NCBI GenBank assembly: GCA_029717555.1
Contig: JAMDHS010000021.1
Location: forward strand, 1 to 64,000
Length of the DNA: 64,000 nt
Direction of reading: 5' to 3'
DNA from: Peribolospora baueri
Taxonomy: Eukaryota > Basidiomycota > Peribolosporomycetes > Peribolosporales > Peribolosporaceae
Shown piece by piece: positions 25,591 to 36,900 of the stretch (the first letter of the stretch is position 1; each line of letters starts with the position of its first letter). The notes under the pieces are model-generated. The model was not told the origin of the DNA. It worked only from the letters and a program-made list of their open reading frames with translations, and did no database searches. A program made the position numbers and the translations under genes.

Positions 25591-26391
25591 ATGTCATCGG
25601 GCTCCAAACCTCCCCCCTCTGGACCCTCTTGGTCCCTGACGAGCTCCCTGCAACGGTCCATCCGCCGCCTCTCTCACTTCCTCCATGTCCGGCTCACCCA
25701 GAATGTTCAACCCCGCCGCGCCGATGTTCAACTGATCGCCTTCGCTTTCTCCACCGGCATGATCGACGCTTTCACCTTTGCCGACATGCAAGTTTTTACG
25801 GCCAACATGACCGGCAACACTGTCTTCCTCGCTCTCGCGGCCGCCTCGGCAGGCGATCGGAACCTGGTCCACGCTGATAGGAGCATCTTGGCGTTGGCCT
25901 GCTTTTGGACGGGGGCGTTTGTGGGAGGACAGATCGGACATCGCGTGGGGCCAAGGAAGAGGTGGTGGTTGCTTCTCAGCTCCCTCATGCAGTCCTTGCT
26001 GCTCCTCGTCTCCGCCATCCTGCTCTACACCCGCGCCTCACGGCCATCAGCAGGCGAGAGCGACGAGTCGGGCATCCTGGGCTTGATCGTGCCCCTCGCG
26101 TTCTCCTTTGGCGCCCAAGCAGCTCTTGCCCGAGGACTCACCATCAACGAGATCCCCACCGTCGTCATCACGTCCGCCTTCGCTGACATTTTCGCCGACA
26201 AGAACCTTTTCCACGCTAATAATCTGGGAAGAAATCGAAGGATGGCGTTCGTCATCACCCTCTTCTTGGGAGCGTTCGTGGGCAGCTGGGTGCTCAAGGA
26301 GGTACACGGAAGCTTGGTGGTGCTTTTGGCGTTCGTGGTCAAGACGGTGGCCGCGACTAGCTTTTGGCTCAATCCTGGGGATGAACCATGA
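25591..26391 (+). CDS. DUF1275 (YoaK family) membrane protein
   Basis: Single-exon gene of 266 residues. After a short basic, Ser-rich N-terminus, residues about 50-260 carry six or seven hydrophobic segments. The first is typical of DUF1275: FSTGMIDAFTFADMQVFTAN followed directly by MTGNTVFLALA. Later segments include LACFWTGAFVGGQIGHRVGP, LAFSFGAQAALAR, and the conserved TVVITSAFADIFADKNLF region. The C-terminal pair is FVITLFLGAFVGSWVL and LVVLLAFVVKTVAA. Biochemical function of the family is not known to me; plasma or organelle membrane location is likely. The ATG at 25591 is chosen because the reading frame upstream has no family resemblance. Confidence 0.88.
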   Translation: MSSGSKPPPSGPSWSLTSSLQRSIRRLSHFLHVRLTQNVQPRRADVQLIAFAFSTGMIDAFTFADMQVFTANMTGNTVFLALAAASAGDRNLVHADRSILALACFWTGAFVGGQIGHRVGPRKRWWLLLSSLMQSLLLLVSAILLYTRASRPSAGESDESGILGLIVPLAFSFGAQAALARGLTINEIPTVVITSAFADIFADKNLFHANNLGRNRRMAFVITLFLGAFVGSWVLKEVHGSLVVLLAFVVKTVAATSFWLNPGDEP

Positions 26392-28059
26392 AGTACTTCG
26401 CCATCTACCCTCTCACCTCGTTCACTAGATTTTACTTTCTGTCCTATTGCTCCGGCAGACCTCTGGGCACCGTATTCGCTTGCGCCCAAACCTCTCGTCT
26501 CTCCAGGCCGGCGGTTTTTTTCTACACTAATCGGACCCCTCATATTCGAAAGGCGCTCAATATCATAGAACTGCATGCTCGATGACGAGGTGAAGTGCGA
26601 CGCGTGGTTATTACACGAAGTATCGAGCTGATGAGTTTGCCGCGCAGCGTTGGCCACCGCGCCGGCCTTGAACCTCATGACCGGGTGCGTCTTTCTCTGT
26701 CCGCTGGCGCCAGGATGAGCCTGCAGAGAATGTCTCCAAGCTCGCTCACTGACCGGTCGACCATTGGTCCGCAGACACAAGGGCAACCCCTATGCAGCAG
26801 CTGTAAAGGACGAGTTAAACAAGATTGGGTTTCTGCGGGAGGTGTGGGCCAACGTACGTTCGGCCAGGGTGGTAACTTGGGTAAAGTTGGAGGTTTCCAT
26901 TATGGCCATCCTCACGCCATCTTCGGAGAAATTCACCGTGGTCAGCATGCTCCGACAGGGCGTGGCCGATTTGTTGATGAGGCGGCGTGTCCGGTATCCA
27001 AAGTGGACATTCATCTCGGTCGCAAGGGGGCAAGCATTGAGCGATTTTTGGCCGAGGTGGCAATGATGGCCGAAAACAATGGATCACAAGTCCGTCCGCA
27101 TAGTTCGTGACAGGCACGAGCGGGGGAAGAGCGCGGTGCGCAAGTTCATCAGTCACTCTCTCGAGGGACACACCTGGCTGGACCAAGCTCGGGATGAACG
27201 TCTTCTTCCCGTTTGAGCGATTCTGAGTGACGAATGCCAACTTCATTATAATTCCTCGAATCAGTGTCACGTTCGCCAAGATCGGTCTCGACTCTTGTTG
27301 GAAAGTGACGTACGGGGATGTGGGAGGGTTACGTGCCGGGAGCTTTCTAGCTTTGGCTCGAGGTTCACTCACGTATGAGGTTATGAACATCTCGTCATCC
27401 AAGATTCACCAGCGGTGTTGTGATCGCTTGGTCGTAGGCCGCGTAACTCTCGCGGGGGATAATGGCAATTCTCACGAATTTTTTTTCTCCGAGCGATGTG
27501 CAAGGCCTACGCGTCAGGTACGACGAGACGAGGCGGCAGAATCCTCGCTCCGTACTCTCTCGGCTCAGACAGCCCTGCTGAGCAGGACCCATTCCTTAAG
27601 ACGATGCTGAACCCCGGCCATGGGTGGAAGGCGGAGCTGACAAATCAGTCTTTTAAGTTCTGTCATGACTTACACGCAATGTATGATGATCTTATCGGCG
27701 GTGCATCGAAAACTGCAGGAGCGGGGAGACCGTTGTGTGCAGCCTTCTGTGGGTGGGCAAAACGTTAGTTGACGTTACAGGTTACGCGGATTGAAGTGAT
27801 ATCTGATAACACAAAGCCCTTCATCTACGTTCTCAGCGCCGGCTTATCTCGATGTTCTCCATGCCAAGATGAACTCATGGACGTGACGAGAGCCGAGCGC
27901 ACCAAGATCTGCAATTATACGTCCCGATGTCCATTGTCCATTCTACATTCCTCCAACCATGGACCACACGGCAAGTATGATGGGGATAAAAAACAACGTT
28001 GCCCTTCGGGCTGTTGCATATGGACCAATTAGACCAACCCTTCATCGCACAATACCAAA
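26392..28059. other. Convergent gene-free gap, DUF1275 / COQ1
   Basis: About 1.67 kb between two facing stop codons, much longer than other convergent gaps here. By eye it looks less GC-rich than the genes. It contains a 195-codon minus frame (27402-26815) and overlapping plus frames of similar size. None has motifs, and I could not join any into a spliced gene. Confidence 0.4.
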
Positions 28060-29877
28060 TCACCGCACTCTATTGAGCACCTTGTCCGTCAACTGCTCCA
28101 ACGCCACTCTCGCCTCAGACTCAGGGAGGATCTGCAGCGCCTCTCGTGCGAACGAGGCATGCTGAGAGGCCAGTTCGGCGGTGCGTGAGAGCCCCGTTGA
28201 TCGCGAGACGAGGTCGCGCGCCTGGAAGTGAAAATGAGCGAGGTACACAGAGGGCCAAGAGGACGGCATGAGATGGGAGAAGATGAACGGAGGTCGTGAG
28301 CGAGCGAGTCGCCATTAATCACCGTCACCATTGTAACCAATATAGGACGTCGCGATGCAGACTTACCCTCTCAACGTCCCCTTCGCCGGAAAACTTTCTA
28401 GAGATCATCTCTCCCATCTCCGGGTACTCCTCCCACGCATAAAGGGCGGGAGCAGTGGCAAGCCCTAGTCTCAGGTCGGCGCCTTGAGAAGGCTTGCCAA
28501 AGGAAGTGCTCGTGACGGAAAAGTCGAGGAGATCGTCAACGAGCTGACCATGCGATGACAAAGATTGTCAGCCAAAGAAAAATAGAAGAAACCGTCACGC
28601 GATGGGAAAAAAGCCTGAGCGGGTTAAGTGCACGTTACAAGCTCCGTGCTCACCTGAAACGCAATGCCAAGATTCCGACCGTATCCATACGCCGCATCCT
28701 TGACTTTCTCGCCATCCTCCCACCCTTGCCTGAGACCACAGCCACCCAAGATGGCAGCCGCCCTGGCAGATTTCCCTATCAAGCTGGCCGTCTTCAGGTA
28801 CGTCTTCTGCATGTAGTGTTCAAAGATCTCCCTCGTGGGCCCGCTCCTATTAGCGCCCTCCGATCCCGCCTCCCTGGTACCGTTCCAGAACGTGGCAAAA
28901 GAGCTCCGGTTCGGTTTAGGGTTAGCAGACGCCTTAAGTTGCATCACCTCCCCCTCAACGAGATTGGCGATCACTGTTGCCAACAGTTCCACCACCTCGT
29001 TGCTCCCCAGTCGACTCAGCGCGACGGACGCCCGGCCGAGGAGGAAGTCGCCACCGAGGATGGAAAGCTTGTTCCCGAACGCGGCAGGGGCCGAAGGTTG
29101 GCCTCTCCGTTGTTCAGAGGCATCAATCACGTCGTCGTGAAGTAGCGAGGCCACGTGGATCATCTCTGTGATCTCGGCGAGACGCCGCTGGGTGGGCAAG
29201 ATCGGGGTTTGGGAATTGAGGAGTGAGGATGAAGAGGATGAGGAATCGGCGGCGGAGAGTCGTAATCGTCGTCGCTCCTCATCGTGAGGGTTGTAATCGT
29301 TGAGGACGTCCGCAGGGCTCAGGGACTCGTCTACGCCGCCGCCCCATTCATCGCCCGTTCCACTACGTCCCATCGCATATCCGTCATCCACCGCTCTGCT
29401 TCCACTCCTCAATACCTCCTGCCACTGTGGACTGATACCATTGATAGCCTGGCTGATGAGAAGCACAATCAGCGGCCGAATTTGCTTGCCCTCCGCATGG
29501 AAATAGTACTTTGCGATCGTGTCCAGAGAAGGGTGGCCGGAGCCAAGGAGGGAGCGCACGTTGTCTCGGAGAGAGGAAAGCTCCTTGCCGACAAGCTTGA
29601 GGGGGTCGATAGCACCAAACGAAGATGAGGAAGAGGAAACTTGGCCAGAGACTACGGAAGACGCTGCCTTGACGGCTGCCGCCCAGCCCGAGCTGTGTCG
29701 CTTGAAGACGCTGGTGGACGCCGCCTTGGCCGGGTGAGCACAAGGACGAGAAGCAAGTGCCGCCGCGGAAGACGGATAGGCCGGCCGTCTTCCAGGTGCC
29801 CTAGAGGCAGACGACAGGGCAAATCCAATGCCACTGACGGCACTGGCGTGAAGACGACCGGAGGAGGCGGCCGCCAT
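28060..29877 (-). CDS. COQ1: Long-chain trans-polyprenyl diphosphate synthase for ubiquinone
   Basis: Makes the isoprenoid tail of coenzyme Q in the mitochondrial matrix. Three exons: 29877-28654, 28543-28367, 28221-28060; all phase 0; 520 residues, slightly longer than the yeast enzyme. The N-terminus is Ala/Ser/Arg-rich, a mitochondrial presequence. Motifs: HAEGKQIRPLIVLL, first Asp-rich motif MIHVASLLHDDVIDAS, GNKLSILGGDFLLGRA, EGEVMQLK, YLKTASLIGKSARAA, and the second Asp-rich motif GIAFQLVDDLLDF, which crosses the first junction (CAG|CTC). An insertion of about 60 residues between the IRPLIVLL block and the first DDxxD is Ser-rich and acidic. The chain length (hexa- to decaprenyl) cannot be read from sequence. 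Confidence 0.95.
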
Positions 29878-30603
29878 GGTGCTCGTCGTGGTGGACTCGC
29901 GAGCGATGTGAGCGGTTCAGGTCTTCCGTCTATCGTCCTTCGCAGTGATCGGACCGATTCTTCTCGCGCGCTCCGAGTACCGCAGCCTGGAACGAGTCGC
30001 ACAAGCCGGAGCAGATCCCTTATGTCATTTGCTCACGTGACCTTTTTGTTCCCATCTCTTAAATATAAGGTCACTGGACATCATTCCGTCAGTCGGCAAG
30101 CGTTTAGAACGAGCATCGACTGGCTTGCATGCTGTGCTGGGAAGCTTCGCTTTCATGTCGGGCTTGCGTCCTTATCAGACCGGCGTCCTATGCTTGCATT
30201 GTGCACGGTACCAGCTGACCTCATAGGGCGCTCGACTGAAGAGGGCCCGGCTCCGCCCTTGCTCGGGTATTCTAATTTAGGAAGGCCTGGTCAGGGCTCC
30301 TCCACCTCTCCTACCGGTCTTCGGTCGCTGTTACCTGTTCTCGCACCCGCTCTTCCTCGTCATGGAGTTGATGCTCGCTCACGTTTTTCGATTTTCGTGA
30401 AGAAGACGCATCTCGCTGCCTTGAGCTCGAGTTACAGTAGGCCCGGTCGCGCTCCCGGTCAATAACGCTCGCCGTCGAAGAGGTGAGTCCCTGTCCTCAA
30501 AGAATTGGCACACATATTGAGTCGACTCGAACTGCGTTGATGAGCGTCTTCATGACTGGCCAAGGTCACTTCGCCTCTTCCCGCCCCAAGGCCGCACGCG
30601 CCC
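29878..30603. promoter_or_regulatory. Divergent region COQ1 / F-box gene, with TCACGTGA
   Basis: A 726 bp spacer between divergent starts. TCACGTGA at 30033-30040 is a full palindromic E-box about 155 bp upstream of the COQ1 ATG, a position suited to a Cbf1-like factor. The eight-base palindrome is rarer by chance than the six-base core but one copy in 64 kb is not surprising. Confidence 0.3.
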
Positions 30604-31485
30604 ATGCTGCTGCTTCGCTGTCCTCCAGAGATTGTGGAGATCGTGGTCGAGTTCAGCGTGCTCGACTCGACCAGCATGGGTGCGACGCTGGCGCTTGTCT
30701 CTCGACTCTTTTGCCAGCTCGCCATTCGACACCTCTACAAAGACGTCTCCATTCGCTCCCGCCAGGCCTTTGAGCTCCTCCTCCGTACCGCCGTCTCCCA
30801 ATCCGGGCCGCGTCTCCTCGGTCACACCTGTCACCTCTCCCTGGATTGGTCCCTCTCTTGGAGTCCTCTGCAACCGGGAATAGTCACTTCTTCGGAGATG
30901 GACTCGCTGCTCTCCTCCTGCTCGCCCTTTTCCCTGCGCACCCTCTCTCTCTTTCCGACGGGCAAGGAATCAGGAGCTGGCGCCTTGCAAAACCGCGCCA
31001 TATACTCCCTCCATGGCCTGCAGGAGCTCAGAGCGACTGCCGAGCACGAAGACTTTACTTGCACTCCCCGAGGATGGGCTCGGCTGGAGAAGGTTTGGCT
31101 ACTCATACGCTCCTGGGACCTTGGAAAGCTCTCCCGTTCCCATCGATTCCTATACGCTGTCTTCGGAGGCGGGATGCCCAACATTCGGGAGTTCACCGTC
31201 GCCTTTCGTCATCTCGACGACGTGGACGTCGACTTCCTTACGGACTTCTTGCGCGTCGCGGATGAGGCAGTTCTACATGCGGGTTACTTGGGCTACAACG
31301 AGCATGATGAGTTGGTTCAGAGGAGGTTGCTCATCAGGGTAGTGGGGCTGGGTGGCAAGAAGAGTATCACAGATGCTGAGAAGCGGGCGGCGGAGCGCAT
31401 CGAACTGCATGTCGCGTATCTCGACTTGGCCGGACTGAGCGTCAAGGTGATGTTGATAGATAAGACCCACGTCGCGGGCTGTTGA
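30604..31485 (+). CDS. F-box-like protein, copy A of a tandem pair
   Basis: Intronless, 293 residues. The N-terminus, LLRCPPEIVEIVVEFSVLDS then LALVSRLFCQLAIRHLYKDV, has the F-box spacing (L-P-E-I, then V-S-R/C, then hydrophobic helix). The rest resembles the degenerate leucine-rich C-terminus common in fungal F-box proteins: LGHTCHLSLDW, LQELRATAEH, WARLEKVWLL. Such proteins usually recruit targets to SCF ubiquitin ligases, but no substrate can be named. It aligns with the next gene over the first ~100 residues (IRSRQAFELLLRT against IRSRTSLDLLLRT), so the two arose by tandem duplication. Confidence 0.75.
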   Translation: MLLLRCPPEIVEIVVEFSVLDSTSMGATLALVSRLFCQLAIRHLYKDVSIRSRQAFELLLRTAVSQSGPRLLGHTCHLSLDWSLSWSPLQPGIVTSSEMDSLLSSCSPFSLRTLSLFPTGKESGAGALQNRAIYSLHGLQELRATAEHEDFTCTPRGWARLEKVWLLIRSWDLGKLSRSHRFLYAVFGGGMPNIREFTVAFRHLDDVDVDFLTDFLRVADEAVLHAGYLGYNEHDELVQRRLLIRVVGLGGKKSITDAEKRAAERIELHVAYLDLAGLSVKVMLIDKTHVAGC

Positions 31486-32072
31486 GCATCGATGCTCGTT
31501 TGGAAATTTCATCCGCACGGTTCCACGGCTGCGTCGGAGACCCTGCAACGCCCGATGTCTGTGTTTTACGAACGCCATCACCGGTCAAACGGTGCGCACT
31601 GATCAGGCTTCACGGCGTGTGTTAACCGGCGCAACCAGTAATTGCATGTCCCTTGTCATCTTCCGCAAAAGGAAAAACCCAACCCTTCCGCGCCGTTCCG
31701 ACCCGTCGCCTGTAGTCAGTCGTCGCCATGGTCCGTCCGGTCCGAGACATTAGTCTTCTATCCATCCACTCCGGTCAGTCTGGCCAGTTCCGCCTGGCTC
31801 GGTCTGCGCACGCGATGCATTCCGACGCGGACGGAATGGCCGCCCAGCAACAGCAGCAGCGCAAACACTTCTTCTTACACCCTGACATCGTCAACCACCC
31901 GCGAGGAAGTTGAGACGAAGGGTTCACGAGGTGAGTGTGGCTTGAGAGGTCAGTGAGGACAAACGTTCGCGTGTTGGTTTCTCTGCTGATGTGCTTGCTA
32001 TCTGCCTAACCTCCTCGTCAGGACGATAGATACCCTCTCCTTCCCGTTCTCCTCCCTAACCAACGCACAACC
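31486..32072. other. Spacer between the two F-box-like genes
   Basis: About 590 bp. It contains a 61-codon plus frame (31728-31913) with a short Gln run, which lacks support as a gene, and the promoter and leader of copy B. Confidence 0.4.
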
Positions 32073-33041
32073 ATGGATCTCTCTCGATTCCCCGTAGAGC
32101 TCATAGAAAAAATCATTCGCGAGGCCGCCTCTATCGACGGCACGACGGCGGCGGCGCTCGCCCGTGTCTCTCGTCCCTTCAATGCGGTGCTCACACATCT
32201 GCTCTACACTTCAGTCATCATTCGCTCAAGAACTTCTCTCGATCTCCTCCTTCGTACGCTCGTCTCTCCCCGCGGCACCTTCCTCCTCAGCAAAGTTCGC
32301 CGACTGGACCTCAGCTGGAATGTCTCCACGGAGCCATTCTCTGTGCAACGCATGGGCCGCCCCCGACGACTTTACACGCCCCACGAGCTCGATCTCCTCC
32401 TGAGCACGTGCAGCGAGAGCCTGGAGGCGTTCGTGAGCTACAGTAACGACAGTACCGCTCCGGCCTTACACAGTCGTGCGCTGTACTCGTGTTCCAATCT
32501 CACCCAACTCCTCGTCAGCGTCGACGGCGCCGGAGGAGCAGAGGACATGGTCCTCGACTGGGCAGGATTCGCCTCCGCCGACGGAGATTCGACAGGTCTC
32601 GGAGCAGAAGCGGACGCGTTCAAGTGTGCCCCAAGACATTGGGGGAGGCTAAAGGTGCTGCAGCTGGTATTCCACTCTGGGGCGGATTTGCGAGGACTAA
32701 TCGAGGCGGATCGATTCCTGGCTGGGCTGTTAAAGGGGACAGTGGCGTGCCCAAGCAAGGTTGAATACCTCATTTTAGCGTTCAAGTCGTTGACCGGCTT
32801 CACGGCGGAGGTGCTTGATGACTTAATCCGAGCGATAGAGCGCTCATGGAGTGGACCTGAGGTCGGATCAGGGCCCAAGGACGAGGAGAAGGGGAAAGTC
32901 AAGACCTTGGCAGTTGTGCTGCTCAAGATGGACCGGACGGATGGAGGCGAAGAAACCTGGGCGGAGCTCAAAAGTGCGGAGGCGCGGAGGGTACAGAGGG
33001 GCAAAGGGGGTGTTCAGATGATCCTGCAAGAAAGGAAGTGA
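32073..33041 (+). CDS. F-box-like protein, copy B of a tandem pair
   Basis: Intronless, 322 residues. F-box-like start MDLSRFPVELIEKIIREAAS followed by AALARVSRPFNAVLTHLLY. The next block, IIRSRTSLDLLLRTLVSPRG then VRRLDLSWN, is clearly related to copy A. Downstream LRR-like pieces are weaker: ELDLLLSTCSESLEAFV, SCSNLTQLLVSVD, GRLKVLQLVFHSG. Overall divergence from copy A is high outside the N-terminal third, so the duplication is not recent. A role in SCF-dependent turnover is inferred only from the domain. Confidence 0.75.
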   Translation: MDLSRFPVELIEKIIREAASIDGTTAAALARVSRPFNAVLTHLLYTSVIIRSRTSLDLLLRTLVSPRGTFLLSKVRRLDLSWNVSTEPFSVQRMGRPRRLYTPHELDLLLSTCSESLEAFVSYSNDSTAPALHSRALYSCSNLTQLLVSVDGAGGAEDMVLDWAGFASADGDSTGLGAEADAFKCAPRHWGRLKVLQLVFHSGADLRGLIEADRFLAGLLKGTVACPSKVEYLILAFKSLTGFTAEVLDDLIRAIERSWSGPEVGSGPKDEEKGKVKTLAVVLLKMDRTDGGEETWAELKSAEARRVQRGKGGVQMILQERK

Positions 33042-33280
33042 ATCGCTCGCTCTTTATCGGCGCTACTCGGCAACTCTGGGGATTTTGTTGTATGATATCT
33101 GTCCTGACGAGCCGCTTGCAGCGACGCCGAGCTCGTCTCGACCTATGCTTGGAACAGCATTCACAGGCTACTGGGTGCGTTCACCTCATTCGTACTACAG
33201 TCCAGTAGAAGGGACACAAGCCAGCGCCTGAACGCCACGCTGTTTAATTATCCAAAAAAACCTATGACCATGTCAACTGG

Positions 33281-33773
33281 TCAGTCGACCGAGACACCTT
33301 GGTCCCGGAGGGTGTTTTTCGCCGTGTTGATATCCTGTGGGCAAAAAATGTGTGAACGCCGTTAGGAGAAAGAAACACAGACTGGAAAATAGAAGACAAC
33401 AGTTGCGACAACACACATGCAGCAGCTCTTCATATGCTTCTGGACAATCGCGGAACGTGAAGATGCCCCAGCCCAGATTCCAGAGAAGATATGATCCGAA
33501 GGACACGAGTGCCCACCACGGAAACTGCAAGTGCAAACAGAATGTGTATCAACAAAGAGTCACATATCCAGACCAGGGGCGAAAGGCAGGTTCTTGCCTG
33601 GTTTCCCCCTTTCCGACCCACAGAGTGAGAAGCATTAGTGAACTCACCACGGTCAAGACCTGGCTCTTCTGCTCGTCTCCGACCAGCGGCGTAGGGATGA
33701 CCCCGAGTAGAAGGAGGAGGTATATGGCGGCGAGGATGCCTGCGTTGGCAGCGAACCGGGTTGCCCGGGACAT
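33281..33773 (-). CDS. DPM3: Dolichol-phosphate mannosyltransferase subunit 3
   Basis: Small ER membrane subunit that anchors and stabilises the catalytic DPM1, which makes dolichol-phosphate mannose. Exons: 33773-33648, 33524-33417, 33334-33281; all phase 0; 95 residues, the usual size. Two transmembrane segments: AANAGILAAIYLLLLLGVI and ALVSFGSYLLWNLGWGIF. The diagnostic WNLGWGIFTFRDCPEAYEEL leads to the C-terminal helix DINTAKNTLRDQGV. Presence of DPM3 implies the human-type three-subunit synthase rather than the single-chain yeast enzyme. The start (MSRATRF) is the second Met of the frame and fits the family best. It diverges from PRP28 across 197 bp. Confidence 0.95.
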
Positions 33774-33970
33774 GACGATGGTTTTCAAGGTAGTTGGAGC
33801 AGAAGTGTAGGTTGCGAGAAGGTCAAGGCAAAGCGCGCCTTGTTGATCACGTGGGGGCCGAACCTCGTTCAGTATTCGTCGATCGGCAAGCCAACCACCA
33901 CTCGTTTTCCCATCCTCGACGCTCTTCTCCCCTCGTTCCCCTCAAGCGCCGGAGATCACCAGGCTTCAAA
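33774..33970. promoter_or_regulatory. Short divergent promoter, DPM3 / PRP28
   Basis: Only 197 bp between two start codons pointing apart, so control elements must be shared. TCACGTG at 33847-33853 lies in it. The DPM3 frame is open a few codons upstream of its start. Confidence 0.35.
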
Positions 33971-36900
33971 ATGGCGATCATGTCCAACGGCGATTCGGAC
34001 AAGAAGGTGCCGCTTTCCGTCGAGGCGCTCCTTGCCAAGCAGAGAGAGGAGGCTGCAGTGAAGGTGAACCAATGGACACTAAAGTTGCCACTCGTTTTTC
34101 CGCTTCCGTGCTGAGCATCACTTGTCCATTTAACAGCCCAAGTTCCTGACCAAGGCTGAACGAGAGAAGCTTGCACTGGAGCAACGGCAACAGGAGGTTG
34201 CGACCAAGAAGGAGAAGGAGGAGAAAGAGCGAAAGGAGAGGGAGGAGTTTGAGAGAAAGGCTCACGAGGAGGCTCGCAAGAACGATCCTCGTTATCAATC
34301 GAGATGTGAGCAATTGAGTTTTTATTCTCTCTTTTGCTGTTATGAGCGACTCCTGATCCTATCGGCGTGGCTTGCACCATGTACCTGTCCGTGCAGACGA
34401 TGATTCTCGCAGCTCATATTACGATGATCGGGACCGTCACTATAGAGACGGCATCCCGACCGGTCCTCGAGCGGATCGACGCTCAGATGGGCGCTCTTCC
34501 TCTTACCGGGATGATCGCTACCGTGAAGACCGCTACCGGGGCGACCGCTACCGAGATGATCGCCGGCGGGACGACCGATACCGGGACGATCGGTACCGTG
34601 ATGATCGCGACCGGTCCGGGAGGGAGAGAGACAGAGTTTGGGACAAGGACAGGGTCTCTAGCTCTCGCGACGTTTCCTATCGAGCTTCACCCGCGGACGG
34701 CGCTGGCCGGCCGAATGGGCCTTCCAACGGAAGCTCGAAACCCTTGGCCAATGGCAACGGTGCAAAGGAGGAAATTGCACCAGCGACGGAGAAGGAGATG
34801 CAGCTTATCAGGGAGAGATACCTGGGAGGGGAGAGGCAAAAGAAGAAGAAGGCGCGCAAGACAGCGCAGTCCAAGTTCCTGTTTGATTGGGATCAAACCG
34901 AGGACACGACCGACGATGTCAACCCCATCTTCGCTGAAAGCGTTCCCGTGCAGCTCTATGGCAAGGGGCAGGCGGGTGGCGTGGATCCGAGTCTGCGCCC
35001 AGGGGCCATGACGAATGAGCATAGGATGTGAGTTGATTGTTTTACTATTCGTCCTCGGTCCCATCTGCAGTCTTCCTCTACCGTGTCGTTGCTGACCAAG
35101 GCCTTTCCGGCTCTACAGGTCGTCCGTGGACCATGTTGAGGGCAGGCGGCCGAGGAAACACGGTCGAGACGAACGGCATTGGTCGGCAAAGAGGCTGGAG
35201 GAGATGACGGAAAGGGATTGGCGTATCTTCCGCGAAGACTACGCCATCGCAGCGCGAGGTGCTTGTCCATTCTTCTGCTTCCTTTGCTGGATTGATCTTC
35301 GCTGCGGTTGACCGAGACGACCCGGACTTCAATTCTACTTCTTCACAGGCGGCTCCATTCCGCTGCCTTTACGTTCTTGGAAGGAATCGTCCATTCCAGC
35401 ATCTATCCTGGATGTTATCGACCAGATCGGTTACAAGGAGCCTTCGCCAATTCAGCGCCAAGCTATCCCCATTGGCCTTCAAAATCGCGATCTCATTGGC
35501 ATTGCAGAGACAGGTTACCAATTCTCTTTCTCTTCCCTTAATATCGAAGAGTTTTCTTACTTAAAATCGCTGGACCATCTTTCTTTGCAGGATCTGGAAA
35601 GACGGCCTCATTCGTTATTCCCATGCTGGTTTACATCAGTGAACTACCGCCGCTCACCGAAGAGTCCAAGCGTCTCGGCCCTTACGCTCTCATCCTCGCC
35701 CCAACTCGAGAGCTGGCTCAGCAGATCGAAGGCGAGACGAGAAAGTTTGCGTCTGCGCTCGGATACCGATGCGTTTCCATCGTCGGAGGGGTGCGTAGAC
35801 TAGGATCATGGCTGAGTTTGGGACAGGGACGGGAACAGGGACAGGGACAACAGAACTAACGTACCGTCATTTTCCCTCGTCCTACGCACTCGCGGTAGCG
35901 CGCGATCGAAGAGCAAGCGACAAACATGGAAAAGGGAGCGGAGATCGTAATCGCCACGCCTGGTCGTTTGAAGGACTGCATTCAGAGTCACGTGCTTGTG
36001 CTCAGCCAGTGCACGTACGTTGTCATGGATGAGGCAGACCGGATGATTAACCTTGGCTTTGAGGACGTGGTCAACTACATTCTCGACTCGCTGCCCGTCT
36101 CTAACGTCAAGCCCGATACAGACGACGCAGAAGATCCGCTCCGGATGTTGAGGAAGACAGGCGAGGAGAAGGTATCCAAGTACCGCGTGACGAGTTAGTG
36201 AAGCTTCTCTCTACCTCCTCAACGCCGGTCAGCACGAGATCGTTCTGAACCTCTCCTCCTCTTCCTCTTACGCCAGTGCTGTACTCGGCTACTATGCCTC
36301 CGCAAGTCGAGCGTCTGGCGCGGAAGTACCTCCGGCGACCCGCCACGATCACAATCGGTGATAGCGGAGCGGCGGTCGGCACGGTCATGCAGAACGTTGA
36401 GTTCATCAAGTCGGAGGAGAAGAGAAAGTGAGTGCCCAATTTATGTTTCCTGCCCGAATCCTGGCCTTCTGAGCTCGACCTTCCGCGGGCTCAGTGCTCA
36501 CTGGACCCCATACGCTATGACTTCAATTCCTTTAGGGCACGCTTGCTCGAGATCCTGGCCTCAGAGCAGTATGCGCCTCCGATCATCGTCTTCGTCAACC
36601 AGAAGAAAGCAGCAGATATGGTGTCGAAGGATTTGGTCCGTGCTGGCGTGAGTCTGTCTTCCATCGTGCCCAGATATCGATTTGTCGCTGTGTTGTCGAA
36701 TGTTCCTTTTGACACTATTTGTCTTTTCCCTTCCCAAAGTGGAACGCTACGACGCTACACTCTGGAAAGACGCAAGAGCAGCGAGAGCAGTCGCTTCGCG
36801 AGCTGCGCTCGGGGGAAGCTCCTGTGCTCGTGGCAACGGACCTCGCTGGACGCGGTATCGACGTACCGGACGTGTCGCTCGTCATCAACTTTCAGATGTC

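Noticed and set aside
26815-27402. 195-codon minus-strand frame
   Set aside because: No recognisable domain, and plus-strand frames of similar length overlap it; long chance frames are common in GC-rich DNA.
29641-30465. 274-codon plus-strand frame over the COQ1 5' end
   Set aside because: It is antisense to the COQ1 presequence and its Arg-rich translation is what a shadow frame would give.
31728-31913. 61-codon frame with a Gln run between the F-box genes
   Set aside because: Short, low-complexity, no family and no obvious leader; more likely part of the spacer.
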